Position numbers and translations under genes: made by a program. From Pectobacterium parmentieri (GTDB lineage Bacteria; Pseudomonadota; Gammaproteobacteria; Enterobacterales; Enterobacteriaceae), in NCBI RefSeq assembly GCF_001742145.1, contig NZ_CP015749.1, positions 2,976,001 to 3,040,000 on the forward strand: a stretch of DNA of 64,000 nucleotides, written 5' to 3'. The notes below the pieces were generated by a model. The model was not told the origin of the DNA. It ran no database searches and saw only the letters and a program-made list of their open reading frames with translations. The stretch's first letter is position 1; every line of letters begins with the position of its first letter. Shown here one piece after another: positions 8,924 to 17,620 of this stretch.

Positions 8924-10653
8924 CGGTAGCGCTCCTTGTTATCGATGTTGACCACTTCCAACAGGTGGAAAGCGTTGACGCTGGCGTATAGCGAGAAAAA
9001 GTGCGCCAGCACCGTGCTAAACAGGTACAGTTCTCCTTCACTGGAAAACGCGGATTGCCGTACAGACAGGATTGATTTCAAGCCACGAACCGGCATCCCC
9101 TGAACCAGGCGATCGATAGGCGTGGTTTCGATAGACTCGATACCCGCCAGACGCTTACGCGAGGCTTGTTCCGCCTGCTTGTCGTGCAGCGCTGGGAAAT
9201 CGTAGGTACGTAGGATCTGTACCAACGCATCACGCCGCAGCAGCGACACATAGTTCAGCGACAGGTTGGAGATCAGCGTCCAATGCAGGCTGCCATCCAT
9301 CGCAGGCCGCAGTGGCCGCGTTGGCCGTAACAAATTACGAAACGTCGCGAAAGACGGTGAGTTACCGGCTGGTACACAAATCGCCCCAACGGGCAGTTGT
9401 GCCGCACGCGACCGATTGGTACAGGTCAGAGTCACCGAGATGGATTCATCCAAATCAATGACTTCCCGCTCATCGCCCCGCACAAAAGAGAGCATGTGTT
9501 CAAAACCATTGCCGTTCACCGCTTCTCTTATCCGAATACGGTAATAGAGCGCCAATCGCCCTTTAGCTCGCTCGATTTGGTGCTGAAAGCTCTCAAAGGG
9601 CTGATACGTGCGTGGGATACCCCGAGCACGACCTGAATTGCCTTCAACCCACCCCTCAACCTTATCCACAGAGAAGATTTCAAAGCTATCGGCGTTACGG
9701 TAACTGGCCTTCAGCGGGTAATCCGTCTGGCGTCCGCTAAGGTTGATCGGCTCGCTATCGTGTCGGAAGAGATTGATTGCAGGCACGCAGTTGAGCATGA
9801 ATGAATCAGGACGGATCTTCAGCTCCGCTGGCAACGGACGATCAAAACAAAAATGCAGACGGAACTCCGTTACCGTCAGCGGAAGATCCGGCCATACCGC
9901 GCCAGCAAGTTGGAAAAAGAGAAAACTTTCAGGAAAGCAAAAGTATTCCTGCAGGATGCGGTAGCCCGAATAGACATTGCCGGGATACGGTAATAGCGCG
10001 TCTTCTCGCTCGAAGCCGACCGTCTTCAGCACGCTGGCCTCTTGACGGAAGCGTTGGCCATCGACTTCCAGCTCAATATGCGACAGTTGGCTGGCGATCC
10101 AGAAATAGAGTTCGTAGGCCGTATAGGTATCGCCGCCCAGATAAAAGCGCAGCTTGTCGAGTTGCAGATCGCTTAGCGATAACGGGCCATGCAACCCTAT
10201 ATCCAGCGTAATGGTGGAAAGATCGTTACCGCTTTGTACCTTAATCTCGCGGATATCCGCCGGATAAATCCAGATATCGTGACAGGTCTGAAAATGGCAG
10301 ACCACATCATCAATCGGCAGGCTATCGAGTTCACAACCGCGCTCAACAAATGCGGGCTGTGCAATCGCGCCGGGATGCACCGAAAATTGCATCATCGTCA
10401 TGCTCGGTACTGGACGCAGGTAATTAGGCCAGAGCATGCCCAGCAGACCGTGTGTCAGTTCCGGAAATTCATCCTCGATCTTCGCCCGCAGGCTCCCTGT
10501 CAAAAAGGCGAACCCTTCCAGCAGTCGCTCAACGTCTGGATCCGTGGTTTGTTCTGACAAAAATCGGGTAAGCTCAGGGTGCGCCTTGGCGAATTCGCGC
10601 CCTTGCAGGCGCAAGTAAGTCAGCTCATCCCTGAAAAAATGTTCCAGTGACAT
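8887..10653 (-). CDS. tssF: T6SS baseplate protein TssF
   Basis: Major wedge protein of the baseplate, equivalent to phage T4 gp6. The 588 residues open with the recognisable YLRLQGREFAKAHPEL and DPDVERLLEGFAFLTG blocks of VasA/ImpG family proteins. It is located between tssE (2-base gap) and tssG (37-base overlap). Length and motif content look complete, with no frameshift. Confidence 0.96.
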   Translation of the reverse strand: MSLEHFFRDELTYLRLQGREFAKAHPELTRFLSEQTTDPDVERLLEGFAFLTGSLRAKIEDEFPELTHGLLGMLWPNYLRPVPSMTMMQFSVHPGAIAQPAFVERGCELDSLPIDDVVCHFQTCHDIWIYPADIREIKVQSGNDLSTITLDIGLHGPLSLSDLQLDKLRFYLGGDTYTAYELYFWIASQLSHIELEVDGQRFRQEASVLKTVGFEREDALLPYPGNVYSGYRILQEYFCFPESFLFFQLAGAVWPDLPLTVTEFRLHFCFDRPLPAELKIRPDSFMLNCVPAINLFRHDSEPINLSGRQTDYPLKASYRNADSFEIFSVDKVEGWVEGNSGRARGIPRTYQPFESFQHQIERAKGRLALYYRIRIREAVNGNGFEHMLSFVRGDEREVIDLDESISVTLTCTNRSRAAQLPVGAICVPAGNSPSFATFRNLLRPTRPLRPAMDGSLHWTLISNLSLNYVSLLRRDALVQILRTYDFPALHDKQAEQASRKRLAGIESIETTPIDRLVQGMPVRGLKSILSVRQSAFSSEGELYLFSTVLAHFFSLYASVNAFHLLEVVNIDNKERYRWPVQIGQHSMM

Positions 10654-10655
10654 AA

Positions 10656-11087
10656 TCAGATCATTCTGTAATGGCGGTGGCTATCCATATGGATATTGAA
10701 AGAGGCAACCTGCTCCAGGTCTTCCAACCTGACCCGAGCGGTAACCTGAAACGACATCTCCATCGGATTCGATAAATAGTCCGATGTGTCGACATCCACA
10801 TGAACAATTCGAGGTTCAAAGCGACAGATACACTGCCGGATCGCCTCCCGGATTTTCCCCCGAATATCCGCACCACCCTGCGTCGCGTCATTAAAATCAA
10901 TCACGCCAAGCTCAGGTGCGCTGCGACAATTTCCGGGCCGGGTGTTGAGCACATTGTCCAGTTGACGCTTAACGGACTCGATCAGTGCTTCAACGTCCGT
11001 TTCAGGGGAGGAACGACGCCCCTCCCCACGGATACGATCAAACAGACTTGCCGCGTTTCCCCTTTCCCAGGCAGAAAGAGACGGCAT
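10656..11087 (-). CDS. tssE: T6SS baseplate protein TssE (gp25-like)
   Basis: Small wedge protein homologous to phage T4 gp25; it starts sheath polymerisation. The 143 residues have the gp25-type core, with 'LDNVLNTRPGNCRSAPELGV' (about 62-81) and the conserved EPR-like segment here written FEPRIVHVDVD. The start ATG follows an AAGGA that overlaps the tssC stop region; the gap to tssC is 5 bases. Confidence 0.95.
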   Translation of the reverse strand: MPSLSAWERGNAASLFDRIRGEGRRSSPETDVEALIESVKRQLDNVLNTRPGNCRSAPELGVIDFNDATQGGADIRGKIREAIRQCICRFEPRIVHVDVDTSDYLSNPMEMSFQVTARVRLEDLEQVASFNIHMDSHRHYRMI

Positions 11088-11092
11088 AAGTC

Positions 11093-12571
11093 TTATTCCT
11101 TATCCAGACGCCCTACCAGCGACAGCTCAAAGTTTGCCCCCATGTACTTGAAGTGCGGGCGCACAGACATAGTGACCTGATACCAACCTGGTTCTCCTTC
11201 CACATCCAGCACTTTGATTTGTGCAGCACGCAGAGGACGACGGCTACGGACATCTGCCGGCGGGTTTTCCTGATCGGCGATGTACTGTTTAATCCAGGTA
11301 TTCAACTCACGTTCAAGATCCTGACGCTCTTTCCATGAGCCAATCTGTTCACGCTGAAGCACTTTGATGTAGTGCGCCAGACGGTTGATGATGAACATGT
11401 ACGGCAGTTGCGTACCCAGCTTGTAGTTGGTTTCCGCTTCTTTGCCTTCCTTGGTGTTTGGGAACACCTTCGGCTTCTGCACTGAGTTAGCGGAGAAGAA
11501 GGCGGCATTGTCACTGTCTTTACGCATCGTCAGCGTGATAAAGCCTTCTTCGGCCATTTCATATTCGCGACGATCGGTGATCAGCACTTCAGTCGGGATC
11601 TTGGCCTGAAGTTGGCCCATCGCTTCATAAACATGCACCGGCAGGTCGGTAATCGCCCCACCGCTCTGTGGACCGATAATGTTCGGACACCAGCGGTATT
11701 TCGCGAAACTGTCCGTCAATGCCGTTCCCATCAGATAGGCGGTATTGCCCCACAGATAGTGTTCGTGATCGGTGCTGATATCTTCCTTGTAGTTGAAACC
11801 CTTAATCGGGTTTTCTACCGGATCATAAGGCAAGCGAGCCAGGAAGCGCGGTGCCGTCAGCCCCAGATAGCGGCCGTCTTCAGATTCACGCAGCGAACGC
11901 CATTTCGTGTAGGCAGGGCCTTCGAAAACGGATTTCAGATCTTTGATTGAAGGCAGATCGGTGAAGCGATCCACGCCAAAGAAGGTTGGTGCAACGGAAG
12001 AGATGAACGGTGCATGCGCCATCGCGCCAACGGCGCTGACATACTGCATCAGTTTGATGTCCGGTGAGCTTTGCGTCAGCGCATAGTCACCGATCACGCC
12101 ACCAATAGGCTGACCGCCGAACTGGCCGTAACCGCTGGAATACACGTGCTTATAGAAGCCAGACTGTGAGATTTCAGGGGCGAATTCGAAATCTTCCAAC
12201 AGCTCTTCTTTCGTCGCATGCAACACCAGCAGTTTGATGTTTTCACGGAAATCAGTGCGATCGATAAGCAGTTTCATCGAACGCCAGGAAGATTCCAGTT
12301 CCTGTAATTCTTTTGCATGCAGAATCACGTCAATCTGCTTGCTAAGTTTTTTGTCCAGTTCGACGATCATGCTATCGACCAGCGCTTTATTCACGGGCTC
12401 TGCTGCATTACCGCTATCAAGAATGTTAGCAACCAGCGCGGCAATGCCCTGTTTAGCCACGCTGTAGCCTTCATCAACCGGGCTGATACGTGCTTGAGCC
12501 ATGATGTCATCAAGCAACGATCCAGAAGCACTGGCGGCTCCTGCCTGAACCTGTTCTTCAACTATTGACAT
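11093..12571 (-). CDS. tssC: T6SS contractile sheath large subunit TssC (VipB)
   Basis: Large sheath protein that forms helical tubes with TssB around the Hcp tube. The 492 residues are standard. The central ELESSWRSMKLLIDRT, GGQPIGGVIGDY and WRSLRESEDGRYLGL blocks and the C-terminal RPHFKYMGANFELSLVG are hallmarks of the family. It is preceded by a GGGAAA ribosome site and sits 32 bases downstream of tssB. Confidence 0.97.
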   Translation of the reverse strand: MSIVEEQVQAGAASASGSLLDDIMAQARISPVDEGYSVAKQGIAALVANILDSGNAAEPVNKALVDSMIVELDKKLSKQIDVILHAKELQELESSWRSMKLLIDRTDFRENIKLLVLHATKEELLEDFEFAPEISQSGFYKHVYSSGYGQFGGQPIGGVIGDYALTQSSPDIKLMQYVSAVGAMAHAPFISSVAPTFFGVDRFTDLPSIKDLKSVFEGPAYTKWRSLRESEDGRYLGLTAPRFLARLPYDPVENPIKGFNYKEDISTDHEHYLWGNTAYLMGTALTDSFAKYRWCPNIIGPQSGGAITDLPVHVYEAMGQLQAKIPTEVLITDRREYEMAEEGFITLTMRKDSDNAAFFSANSVQKPKVFPNTKEGKEAETNYKLGTQLPYMFIINRLAHYIKVLQREQIGSWKERQDLERELNTWIKQYIADQENPPADVRSRRPLRAAQIKVLDVEGEPGWYQVTMSVRPHFKYMGANFELSLVGRLDKE

Positions 12572-12603
12572 ATTCGTTTCCCTATTTCGTCAATAAACAT
12601 CAA

Positions 12604-13107
12604 TTATTCGGCGGGTTTCACCAGATCGAGCTCTTTCAAAAGCTGCTCTCTGGCTTCTTCGCTGGACAACAGATCCTGCAAACGATTACGGAATGAGGGA
12701 ATATTGCCGAGGGGGCCTTTCAGCGCGACCAATGCTTCACGTAAATCAAGCAACTTACGTAATTCAGGCACTTGTTGGGCGATGCGGTCAGGAGAAAAAT
12801 CATTCAAGCCAGCAATACTCAGTTTCACTGGCAGGTCGTCTTGGCTCTCTTCTTCAAGGCGATTTGGCACACTGAAATTCAGTTCCAGATTGGCTTCTTT
12901 CATCACGGAGGTAAAATTGTTCTTATCGATCGATACGGTCTGACGTTCTTCGATCGGCGTTTCCTCTGTGCGCCCTTTCATATTTCCCACGATCATCAGC
13001 GTCAACGGCAATTCTATTTCCGCCTGCTGACCACCAGTGGCCGGAACATATTTGATATTAATACGTTCCTTTGGTGCGACAGATGCACCATCAGTTCCTT
13101 TTGCCAT
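12604..13107 (-). CDS. tssB: T6SS contractile sheath small subunit TssB (VipA)
   Basis: Small sheath protein; first gene of the visible operon. I chose the ATG at 13105-13107 (167 residues, MAKGTDGAS…) over an in-frame GTG 24 bases upstream because it gives the usual family N-terminus. The ribosome site is weak. The conserved RINIKYVPATGG, LPLTLMIVGN and 'SFAPDRIAQQVPEL'-like (here DFSPDRIAQQVPELRKL) segments are present. The C-terminal helix used to interlock with TssC is intact. Confidence 0.95.
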   Translation of the reverse strand: MAKGTDGASVAPKERINIKYVPATGGQQAEIELPLTLMIVGNMKGRTEETPIEERQTVSIDKNNFTSVMKEANLELNFSVPNRLEEESQDDLPVKLSIAGLNDFSPDRIAQQVPELRKLLDLREALVALKGPLGNIPSFRNRLQDLLSSEEAREQLLKELDLVKPAE

Positions 13108-13964
13108 GTGTCTATACCAACGTAAGGGCACTCGGGCCCGGAGAAGTAAAGTCGATTCCTACCAAAAACCCACCATAATCCATAAGCACGGCAGTAATTC
13201 GGCAAACAAATAGCGTATTTGTTTTTCGACCAGCGAGATGAAATAAATTAAAATCGAATTAAAAAAACCATAATAAAACCGTAACTTTACGATTTACATC
13301 GGTGTGAAAGACTCGCACCAAGAAGGAAGTTAAATACATTCATATTTTGAGTTTGGATCATACACACAACACAAACACATGGTCAACGCTTATATAGGAG
13401 AGCAAGTAAAGAGAATAACTAAAACAAAAAACAAATTAAAAACAAAGACATAGATAAAACTTAAGTAAAAAAAACCACAAAAAAACAGAATAAACCAGTG
13501 AGTTTCAATTAGCGGAAAAAGAATATATTTCGCGCCTTTTAATTTCGTTAAAAACGAAATACTTAGTCAGCTAGTAAATTACTCAAGTTACAAACACTCT
13601 ATTTATTTTAATTTAGTAAAACCATTTACCCTTTATTTTTTACTTTTGTCAGAATAAACAACCTGATTACCTTATGGGATTATTTCTTTATTAAGAAATA
13701 AATATGAGATAGTTTAGCAATCACTTTCCTTTTAATGAAAATTAAAAGATTTTTACACCATAAAAAACAACACAATCAGTATAAAAGACCAACCCATGAA
13801 AATCAGTGGCATTTCATAACAAGAATTATCAACAAAGGCAGTTAGATGATCTTTTATACGCCCGTTTCAGGTTAAAAAATGGTAGTCATTCTGCAATTTA
13901 TCCTACAAGAGAATCTTCCAAATGATACGTGAGCCCACTGCACAACAGAGAGGATGATGAGGCA
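13108..13964. other. AT-rich intergenic region upstream of the T6SS operon
   Basis: About 860 bases with no convincing gene. It is very rich in A and T compared with the flanking tss genes and has many runs of A. The tss promoter should lie here, reading leftward. I looked for a sigma-54 -24/-12 element (GG and GC separated by 10) in the right orientation near tssB and did not see a clear one, so vasH may act on other promoters. No hcp gene is present, although hcp commonly lies next to tss clusters. Nothing more is supported. Confidence 0.6.
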
Positions 13965-14684
13965 TCATTCATGAAACCAGTAAGGCATGCAGCAAAGGGG
14001 GGCCACAATCCCAGACATCAAAATCAGCAAGACAGACAGCGCGGCAATCTGTGGATCCGTGAAATATTCAAGATAGTGATAAATTTGCGTCGGTAACGTT
14101 GAAGCATGAGTTGAAACAATGAATAACGATAACGTAGCTTCATCAAAGGAAATAAGAAAAGCGATCACAGCCCCCGCAATCAGGCCGGGGCGAATCAACG
14201 GCAGCGTAATACGCCGAAATACGGTGAAAGGCCGGGCTCCGTGGATCAGCGCCGCTTCTTCCAGACGAGGATCCACCGCTAGTAGGCTCATGGTAATCGT
14301 GCGGACAGTATAAGGAATGGTGATACCTAAATGAGCCAGAATGATCCCACCATAACTATCGAGTAGCCCCAGCGGGGCAAATACCAACATCAAGCCAACC
14401 GCCAGCACAATATGCGAAACCAGAAACGGCGCGGCAACCAAAAATGTAATCAATTGTCGCCCCCGGAAACGGAAACGAGTAAGCGCCAGCGAGAGCAAAA
14501 TGCCAGATATCACAGCGCTCGTCCCGACAATGACCCCAATAACCAGACTACGCCAGGAAGCGACAATAAACTCAGCGTTATTGAGCACCTTAATGTATGA
14601 CCCGAAAGAAAAGCTTTCTGGCGGAAAAGAGAGATACTGTCGGGTATCAAACGAAATGATCAATACGACGATAATAGGGGCCAT
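13965..14684 (-). pseudogene. Truncated ABC transporter permease (PotC/polyamine-type)
   Basis: Remnant of an inner-membrane permease of the spermidine/putrescine or iron/thiamine ABC type. The 239-codon frame contains several transmembrane helices and the EAA-loop region (EEAALIHGARPFTVFRRITLP, about positions 141-161). The first helix is cut: a stop codon lies 6 bases upstream of the first ATG, right where an IS3-like sequence begins. The C-terminus ends abnormally in LCCMPYWFHE instead of the usual helix and basic tail. No ATPase or binding-protein gene remains beside it. I infer a disrupted transporter operon at the T6SS border. Confidence 0.75.
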
Positions 14685-14689
14685 CTGAA

Positions 14690-14949
14690 TTTACCAGCCC
14701 GATACTCGGCGTGATTGGCCGGTAATTCAAGCGTTGACCGAAATGGCTGAGCGCTATCCGCGATATGGCTTTAAGAAGCGGTTCCAGAAGTTACGCAAGG
14801 GGCATGTATGGAACCATAAACATATTCACCGTATTTACTGCTTGTTAAAACTGAATTTTCGCCACACTGTCAATAAGATCGCGTTATGGGGAGTCGAATC
14901 GAAGGCACAAACAGAGCTGATTTCAGTTCAGCCATACGACCCAATTTAA
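14690..14949 (+). pseudogene. IS3-family transposase (orfB) fragment
   Basis: In frame, the sequence reads QPDTRRDWPVIQALTE, then MAERYPRYGFKKRFQKLR and WNHKHIHRIYCLLKLNFR. This is the region before the catalytic DDE domain of IS3/IS407-group transposases. No DDE core follows; after about base 14860 the translation no longer resembles the family. No terminal inverted repeats were found. It abuts the broken permease gene, so an old insertion followed by deletion is the simplest explanation. Confidence 0.75.
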
Positions 14950-15109
14950 TATACAAGCCAAACGGTCGGTTTTAAAAAATAAGCGACAAAACTTTTTCCT
15001 TTTATGTAGTCAATACAAGCTTGCATACCGAAAGTTAAGCCTGGCAGGATTTTTACGGTGCTTAATCCGGCCTTGTGCTGGTTGTACACTCAATGATATG
15101 GCGTATTAT

Positions 15110-15128
15110 CAATATAATGGCTATATTG
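15110..15128. promoter_or_regulatory. Perfect inverted repeat upstream of the 15173 gene (candidate operator)
   Basis: CAATATA-ATGGC-TATATTG: perfect 7-base arms with a 5-base centre, 44 bases before the ATG at 15173. It sits in an AT-rich stretch that could include a -10 element (TATATTGTATAT). Position and symmetry suit an operator for autoregulation by the downstream antitoxin-like protein, but that role is inferred. Confidence 0.5.
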
Positions 15129-15172
15129 TATATATTCGATATTTAATTGAGCTATTTAAAAGGAGTCAAATC

Positions 15173-15892
15173 ATGATTACACGAGAAAAAGGCTCTGATT
15201 TTGAAGTTATTGCAGTCCCTGCAGACAACATCTCATACTTTAAAACGGAAGGTGAGCATGCTGATATCACTATTTCAGTACCAGACGTCCATAACGACAA
15301 GAAAAATCAGGCAGAACGGTACTATGTCCTGAAACGCCCGGCCTCCATTGATGACGCAGTTTTTAAGGTAGCACTCGAAGCAGCTTTTTGGGCAGTAACT
15401 GGTCTGATTGACTCCTCACCAACCGAATTGGCATCGCGTTATACAGCAAAGGAGTCGATTAGGAACAGGAAAAAGAACACTGGTATAACAAACACAGAAC
15501 GGCTGGAGAAACTAAAAAAGACGATCCTAGATGACAGTGAGTGGCTACCGGCCCAAGAGGTTTCACGCCGTGCTGGAACTGGCACCGGAGTGAAAAATCC
15601 CAGCGGATTACCAAATCGCTGGAAACGAGCAGAGAAGATTTTTGCTATAACATCGGAAGGCAGAGACCTATATCCGGCCTATGCGCTGGATATAGGTGGA
15701 CAACCGCTACCACTGCTAAAGAAAATCATCCAAATGTTCAATGAAACAAAAACGCCATGGTCACTCGCCCTCTGGTTCGGCTCCCCAAACAGTTGGCTGG
15801 GTAATAAAAAACCCAAAGATCTCCTAATATCAGCACCGGAGAAGGTACTGGAAGCCGCATTAAGGGCGAAGGAAGGACCAGTACATGGCTAA
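15173..15892 (+). CDS. Putative antitoxin-like protein with MbcA/ParS/Xre-type C-terminus
   Basis: The start ATG (15173) has an ideal AGGAGTCAAATC site, so I prefer it to a TTG/ATG 75 bases upstream; 239 residues. The C-terminal ~55 residues (WSLALWFGSPNSWLGNKKP… DLLISAPEKVLEAA) resemble the MbcA/ParS/Xre antitoxin domain, in which 'PN..L.G..P..LL' and a trailing V..A helix are typical. The middle ('EWLPAQEVSRRAGTGT') resembles a helix-turn-helix-like segment. Such proteins pair with RES toxins; here the next frame overlaps by 8 bases but is only 29 codons long. The assignment is by eye and moderate. It could instead be an unrelated regulator. Confidence 0.5.
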   Translation: MITREKGSDFEVIAVPADNISYFKTEGEHADITISVPDVHNDKKNQAERYYVLKRPASIDDAVFKVALEAAFWAVTGLIDSSPTELASRYTAKESIRNRKKNTGITNTERLEKLKKTILDDSEWLPAQEVSRRAGTGTGVKNPSGLPNRWKRAEKIFAITSEGRDLYPAYALDIGGQPLPLLKKIIQMFNETKTPWSLALWFGSPNSWLGNKKPKDLLISAPEKVLEAALRAKEGPVHG

Positions 15893-15974
15893 GAAAATTA
15901 ACACTCCCAGTAAAAATGATAACCTTTCGGCCAGCCTGATACTGTTGGTTTCCTCATCCAAGATAGCGCTTTGA
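15885..15974 (+). pseudogene. Truncated ORF coupled to the antitoxin-like gene (possible toxin remnant)
   Basis: ATGGCTAA overlap: the ATG at 15885 lies inside the end of the upstream gene, the arrangement expected for a translationally coupled partner. The frame runs 29 codons (MAKKINTPSKNDNLSA…) and stops at 15974, directly before the acetyltransferase ribosome site. No domain can be recognised. I infer that a longer second gene, possibly a RES-type toxin, was deleted. Confidence 0.35.
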
Positions 15975-15988
15975 GAGACAAGGATATA

Positions 15989-16495
15989 ATGAACATTGAG
16001 CAATTGAGTACTCTGGCAGAAAGCCATGATGAGTTAATTATCTTATTGAATGATTGTGTGGAAAGTGGAGCATCCATTGGTTTTCTTGCACCACTGGAAG
16101 CAGGTGAAGCTGAATGTTACTGGCAGGGGGTAGCCGCCGACCTGGTTGAAGGCGGTCGTAAGTTATTGGTTGCGCGTGAGTCGGGACGCATCGTGGGTGC
16201 AGTGCAGATCAGCTATTGTCCAAAGAAAAATGGCAGTCACCGTGCTGAAGTAGAAAAACTGATGGTGCATACGGCATTTCGTCAACGCGGCATTGCTCAG
16301 CAGTTAATGGCAGAAGTAGAACGCCAGGCACAAGCTAATCAGCGTACCCTACTCGTGCTTGATACCCGTACCAATGACACAGCCTCCATTTTGTATCGTA
16401 AATCGGGCTATCAGGAAGCGGGTCAAATCCCACAGTTTGCTCGCAGCTCCACAGGTACTCTCGATGGCACAACCTTCTTTTATAAATTGCTATAG
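15989..16495 (+). CDS. GNAT acetyltransferase, tabtoxin-resistance (Ttr)-like
   Basis: Acetyl-CoA-dependent N-acetyltransferase of 168 residues. I chose ATG 15989 because AAGGA lies 5 bases upstream. The alignment recalled from memory to Pseudomonas syringae Ttr is strong along the length: SGASIGF, HRAEVEKLMV, FRQRGIAQQLMAEVE (the acetyl-CoA pyrophosphate loop Q/R-x-x-G-x-A) and LVLDTRTNDTA. Ttr detoxifies the beta-lactam tabtoxinine; in a bacterium that competes in plants this may be resistance to a microbial inhibitor, but the true substrate is unknown. A strong terminator follows 135 bases downstream. Confidence 0.85.
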   Translation: MNIEQLSTLAESHDELIILLNDCVESGASIGFLAPLEAGEAECYWQGVAADLVEGGRKLLVARESGRIVGAVQISYCPKKNGSHRAEVEKLMVHTAFRQRGIAQQLMAEVERQAQANQRTLLVLDTRTNDTASILYRKSGYQEAGQIPQFARSSTGTLDGTTFFYKLL

Positions 16496-16630
16496 AGCCT
16501 ACTTTAGGTAATTTGGTCGAGCATTTTCCAATAATTTCAACAAATAATCCCTTGCGCAGGACGAAAGAACCGGAAGTTAACGTTCAACCGACTGGAAAGT
16601 GACTCTCTAATAGTTAGATATAAAAATGAT

Positions 16631-16661
16631 AAAAGCCCTGACTGTGTTAGTCAGGGCTTTT
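16631..16661. terminator. Rho-independent terminator
   Basis: Perfect 13-base stem AAAAGCCCTGACT / AGTCAGGGCTTTT with a 5-base loop, ending in a T run. It lies downstream of the acetyltransferase gene and, because the stem carries A and T runs on both sides, could act on both strands. Confidence 0.9.
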
Positions 16662-17620
16662 AAGGTACTACAGACTTAATATTTAACATTCATTGACTTA
16701 ATAACGTCTTACTACTATTGATACTGCCTCAAATGTACACGTTTATCACAGATAATATTGGGTATTAAAAATAACTAAAACCTCCCATATATTTGCTGAT
16801 TTAAACACTCTACCAACCTTGCCAGACACTCAAAGGTAGGTACATCCCCCATCGCGATATAGACTCTTTGATGCGTGGCCTTACTCTCGTTGCGATATTT
16901 TTCACATAACTCAATCACGACCTATCGCAAACAACAATGCTAAATCATAGCCTTACATCATCGCGCTTTCGTCCCCTTTTGCGATTGTAGATACTGACTA
17001 CGTGGCCTTAAGCATCATCGAGTGAGAAAATTAATTTTTCTCAACATCGACTACCCATACAAAAACACATCGTGGCCTTTATCGCAAAAATGCTTATTAA
17101 AGAACATGTTCGTTGTCTTTAATATAACAGCAGACTGAAACCTCACTGCTATTAATAACCAATTTACGGATTTTAAAAACCATGTCAATACTGTTATTAA
17201 TAACATGTTTTTAATAACAGTATTAATGGAATTTAGCCATGCGGATCTCTGCACCTATATCGCTTCCCCCATTCCGGCGGCAACCGGACCGATTTGGATC
17301 ATTGCTCCCCTTACCGTTCTTCCTGCATTACGTTAGGGATAAAAATCGCTTGTTCGCAGCACGAGTGAAATGCAATTCCTCAGCAACGGCGATGAAATAA
17401 CGAAGGTGGTGGAACTCCATTTATATCCTTAAGTGAATCAATACCTCATTAAATATATTAGACACATATTTCAGTCCAACTTAAGATAGCTGCCGCCATG
17501 CCCCCATACGCTATGGCTGACAGCGATATCAGCCATGCCTGATTCAGCACGATTCATAACGCCTGACGTCGTGTGTGTTGAATTATCCCAAAGCGGTTAG
17601 CACTCAACAAAGGACTTACC
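16662..17620. other. Long intergenic region with gene debris
   Basis: About 960 bases without a convincing intact gene. On the minus strand a 48-codon open stretch ends at 16777 with protein-like sequence (KATHQRVYIAMGDVPTFECL…), which may be the tail of a lost gene. A 38-base near-palindrome lies at 17187-17224. The rest is AT-rich with stops in all frames as far as I read. The promoter of the TSUP gene should lie just before 17621. Confidence 0.5.
17187..17224. repeat. 38-base near-perfect palindrome
   Basis: AATACTGTTATTAA (17187-17200) and TTAATAACAGTATT (17211-17224) are exact reverse complements. The 10-base centre TAACATGTTT is itself almost palindromic. There is no following T tract and no flanking gene closer than 390 bases, so it is neither an obvious terminator nor an operator. 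It may be part of a decayed mobile element. Confidence 0.7.

Noticed and set aside
17051..17254. 67-codon minus-strand frame around the 38-base palindrome
   Set aside because: Translation looks random, has no ribosome site, and is made largely of the palindrome itself.
17226..17336. 36-codon plus-strand frame (MEFSHADLCTYIASP…)
   Set aside because: Composition is plausible but there is no ribosome site or recognisable family; too short to support.
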